Positions 21,050 to 21,827 of a stretch of DNA of 21,827 nucleotides are shown here, in pieces. A model generated the notes under the pieces. The model had not been told where the DNA came from. It worked only from the letters and a program-made list of their open reading frames with translations, and did no database searches. Both the position numbers and the translations under genes were made by a program. This DNA is from a virus. The number at the start of each line of letters is the position of its first letter. Within the stretch, counting starts at the first letter, position 1. The stretch lies in IMG/VR virus record IMGVR_UViG_3300044695_000715, positions 1 to 21,827 of that record; one strand, 5' to 3'.

Positions 21050-21827
21050 ATGACTATCAGTTCGAATATCCGGAAAGCTGGCCCGTTCGTCGGGAATGGT
21101 ACAGCCTCCACATTTGCGTTTACCTTCAAGGTATTTCAGGCTGCTGATCTTGAAGTGGTCCGGCTTAACGTGGCCACCACCATTGAAACCATTTTGGTTA
21201 TCAATTCAGACTACACAGTCAGCCTGAACGCAGATCAGAATTCAAACCCCGGCGGTAGCATTACATTGACTGCTGGCGCACTAGCGGCTGGTTTTAATCT
21301 GGTCATAACATCGGATATTGAGAACCTGCAGCCAACTGACATCGTCAATCAGGGTGGCTTTTATCCTGATGTAATCGAAGATGCGTTAGACCGTGCAACG
21401 ATTCAGATCCAGCAATTGCAGGAAGCTGTCGACCGCTCGGCTAAATTGCCAATTACAAGCTCTGCAGACGCTGATGCTTTGGTGGCTGACATTGTTGCTC
21501 TTGCCAATGATCAAGAAAATATTGACCTTGTTGCCTCAAATATTGGTGACATAAATACAGTTGCTGATGATATTGCAAATGTAAATACAGTTGCTGGGGA
21601 TATTGGTGATGTAAGTATCGTTGCGGCTGATATTGCTGATGTAAGCATTGTTGCTGCAGATATTTCAGATGTAACTACAGCGGCTACAAATATTGCTGCA
21701 ATTATTGCTGCTCCCACTCAAGCTAGTAATGCTGCTGCAAGCGCCTCTGCTGCTGCCGCAAGTGAATCGGCTGCTGCTGCTTCTGCTGCTTCTGCTGCTG
21801 CGTCATTAGATAATTTTGATGACCGTT
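21050..21827 (+). CDS. Tail fibre protein, N-terminal part (3'-truncated by window)
   Basis: ATG 21050 with AAGGAG at 21036-21041; the frame is open to the window end (259 codons seen). Residues 1 to about 145 read MTISSNIRKAGPFVGNGTAS, then FAFTFKVF, DYTVSLNADQNSNPGGSITL, NQGGFYPDVIEDALDRATIQ and IQQLQEAVDRSAKLP. This is the T7-type tail-fibre N-terminal domain that anchors fibres to the podovirus tail (PFxGNG, FxFxFKVF, DYTV, GGFYP, IEDALDR). About residues 164-213 are five decamer repeats, followed by an Ala/Ser-rich tract (from residue 227), both typical of the trimeric shaft. The receptor-binding C-terminus is outside the window. It is the last gene of the virion block here. Confidence 0.9.
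   Translation, partial: MTISSNIRKAGPFVGNGTASTFAFTFKVFQAADLEVVRLNVATTIETILVINSDYTVSLNADQNSNPGGSITLTAGALAAGFNLVITSDIENLQPTDIVNQGGFYPDVIEDALDRATIQIQQLQEAVDRSAKLPITSSADADALVADIVALANDQENIDLVASNIGDINTVADDIANVNTVAGDIGDVSIVAADIADVSIVAADISDVTTAATNIAAIIAAPTQASNAAASASAAAASESAAAASAASAAASLDNFDDR
21539..21688 (+). repeat. 30-base / 10-residue tandem repeats in tail fibre shaft
   Basis: Five consecutive 30-base units starting at 21539, 21569, 21599, 21629 and 21659, with a degenerate sixth after them. They encode NIGDINTVAD, DIANVNTVAG, DIGDVSIVAA, DIADVSIVAA and DISDVTTAAT, consensus [ND]-I-x-[DN]-[IV]-x-x-[VA]-A-x. Similar ten-residue repeats occur in shafts of other phage fibres. DNA identity between neighbouring units makes the region prone to unit gain or loss. 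Confidence 0.85.
21728..21806 (+). repeat. Ala/Ser-rich, GCT/TCT-rich tract in tail fibre
   Basis: Codons from 21728 encode NAAASASAAAASESAAAASA and a continuation of Ala and Ser, using runs of GCT and TCT. Such tracts form helical trimer segments in phage fibres. Near-repetitive triplets could allow in-frame slippage. Confidence 0.7.

Noticed and set aside
1-21827. CRISPR arrays, tRNAs, insertion sequences, attachment sites
   Set aside because: No spaced direct repeats, cloverleaf-like segments, transposase or integrase genes, or terminal inverted repeats were seen on reading both strands.

Overview
The window is a stretch of the late (virion) region of a short-tailed, podovirus-type bacteriophage. 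All recognisable genes lie on the plus strand, are packed end to end, and run in the order portal, capsid, tail tube and ejected internal proteins, tail fibre. The capsid set (GP7/epsilon15-type major capsid protein, Bbp16-like cement protein, Bbp19-like protein) points to the lineage of Bordetella phage BPP-1 and epsilon15. The tail set is T7-like (gp11-, gp12-, gp14-, gp15- and gp16-like proteins, tail fibre with a T7-type N-terminal domain). Such virions infect Gram-negative bacteria. The host cannot be named from this window, and no bacterial genes, tRNAs, integrase or insertion sequences are visible.

Layout. 2-1612: portal protein, its 5' end cut by the window. 1614-2263: a short capsid-staple-like protein and two tiny basic proteins. 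2273-2998: a conserved virion protein. 3035-5045: Bbp19-like protein, scaffold-like protein and major capsid protein. 5073-5726: cement protein and a small acidic protein, closed by a strong intrinsic terminator at 5748-5776. 5792-9539: gp11-like adaptor, a small conserved phage protein and the gp12-like nozzle. 9597-20990: three internal virion proteins, the last a 2976-residue giant. 21050 to the end: N-terminal part of the tail fibre, open at the window edge. No gene-free stretch exceeds about 65 bases.

Working together. The head genes build a procapsid around the portal and scaffold, and the cement protein locks the shell. The adaptor and nozzle form the short tail, and the fibre attaches to it. 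The internal proteins are expected to be ejected ahead of the DNA. The giant protein carries, in order, an HhH-GPD/OGG-like DNA-glycosylase-type motif, an ADP-ribosyltransferase-like domain and an HExxH zinc peptidase motif, so it looks like a polyvalent protein acting on the host at the moment of entry.

Most interesting points. (1) A 110-codon ORF at 16021-16353 is overprinted in the +1 frame inside the giant gene. It has a good ribosome-binding site and non-shadow-like composition, and it coincides with a codon-usage anomaly in the host frame that ends where the ORF stops. (2) The nonamer GTGCCCGTA occurs three times, each time 0-1 base after a stop codon at a module boundary. (3) The glycosylase-type motif in an ejected protein matches OGG1 at both the catalytic lysine and aspartate positions. 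(4) The giant gene shows clear compositional mosaicism.
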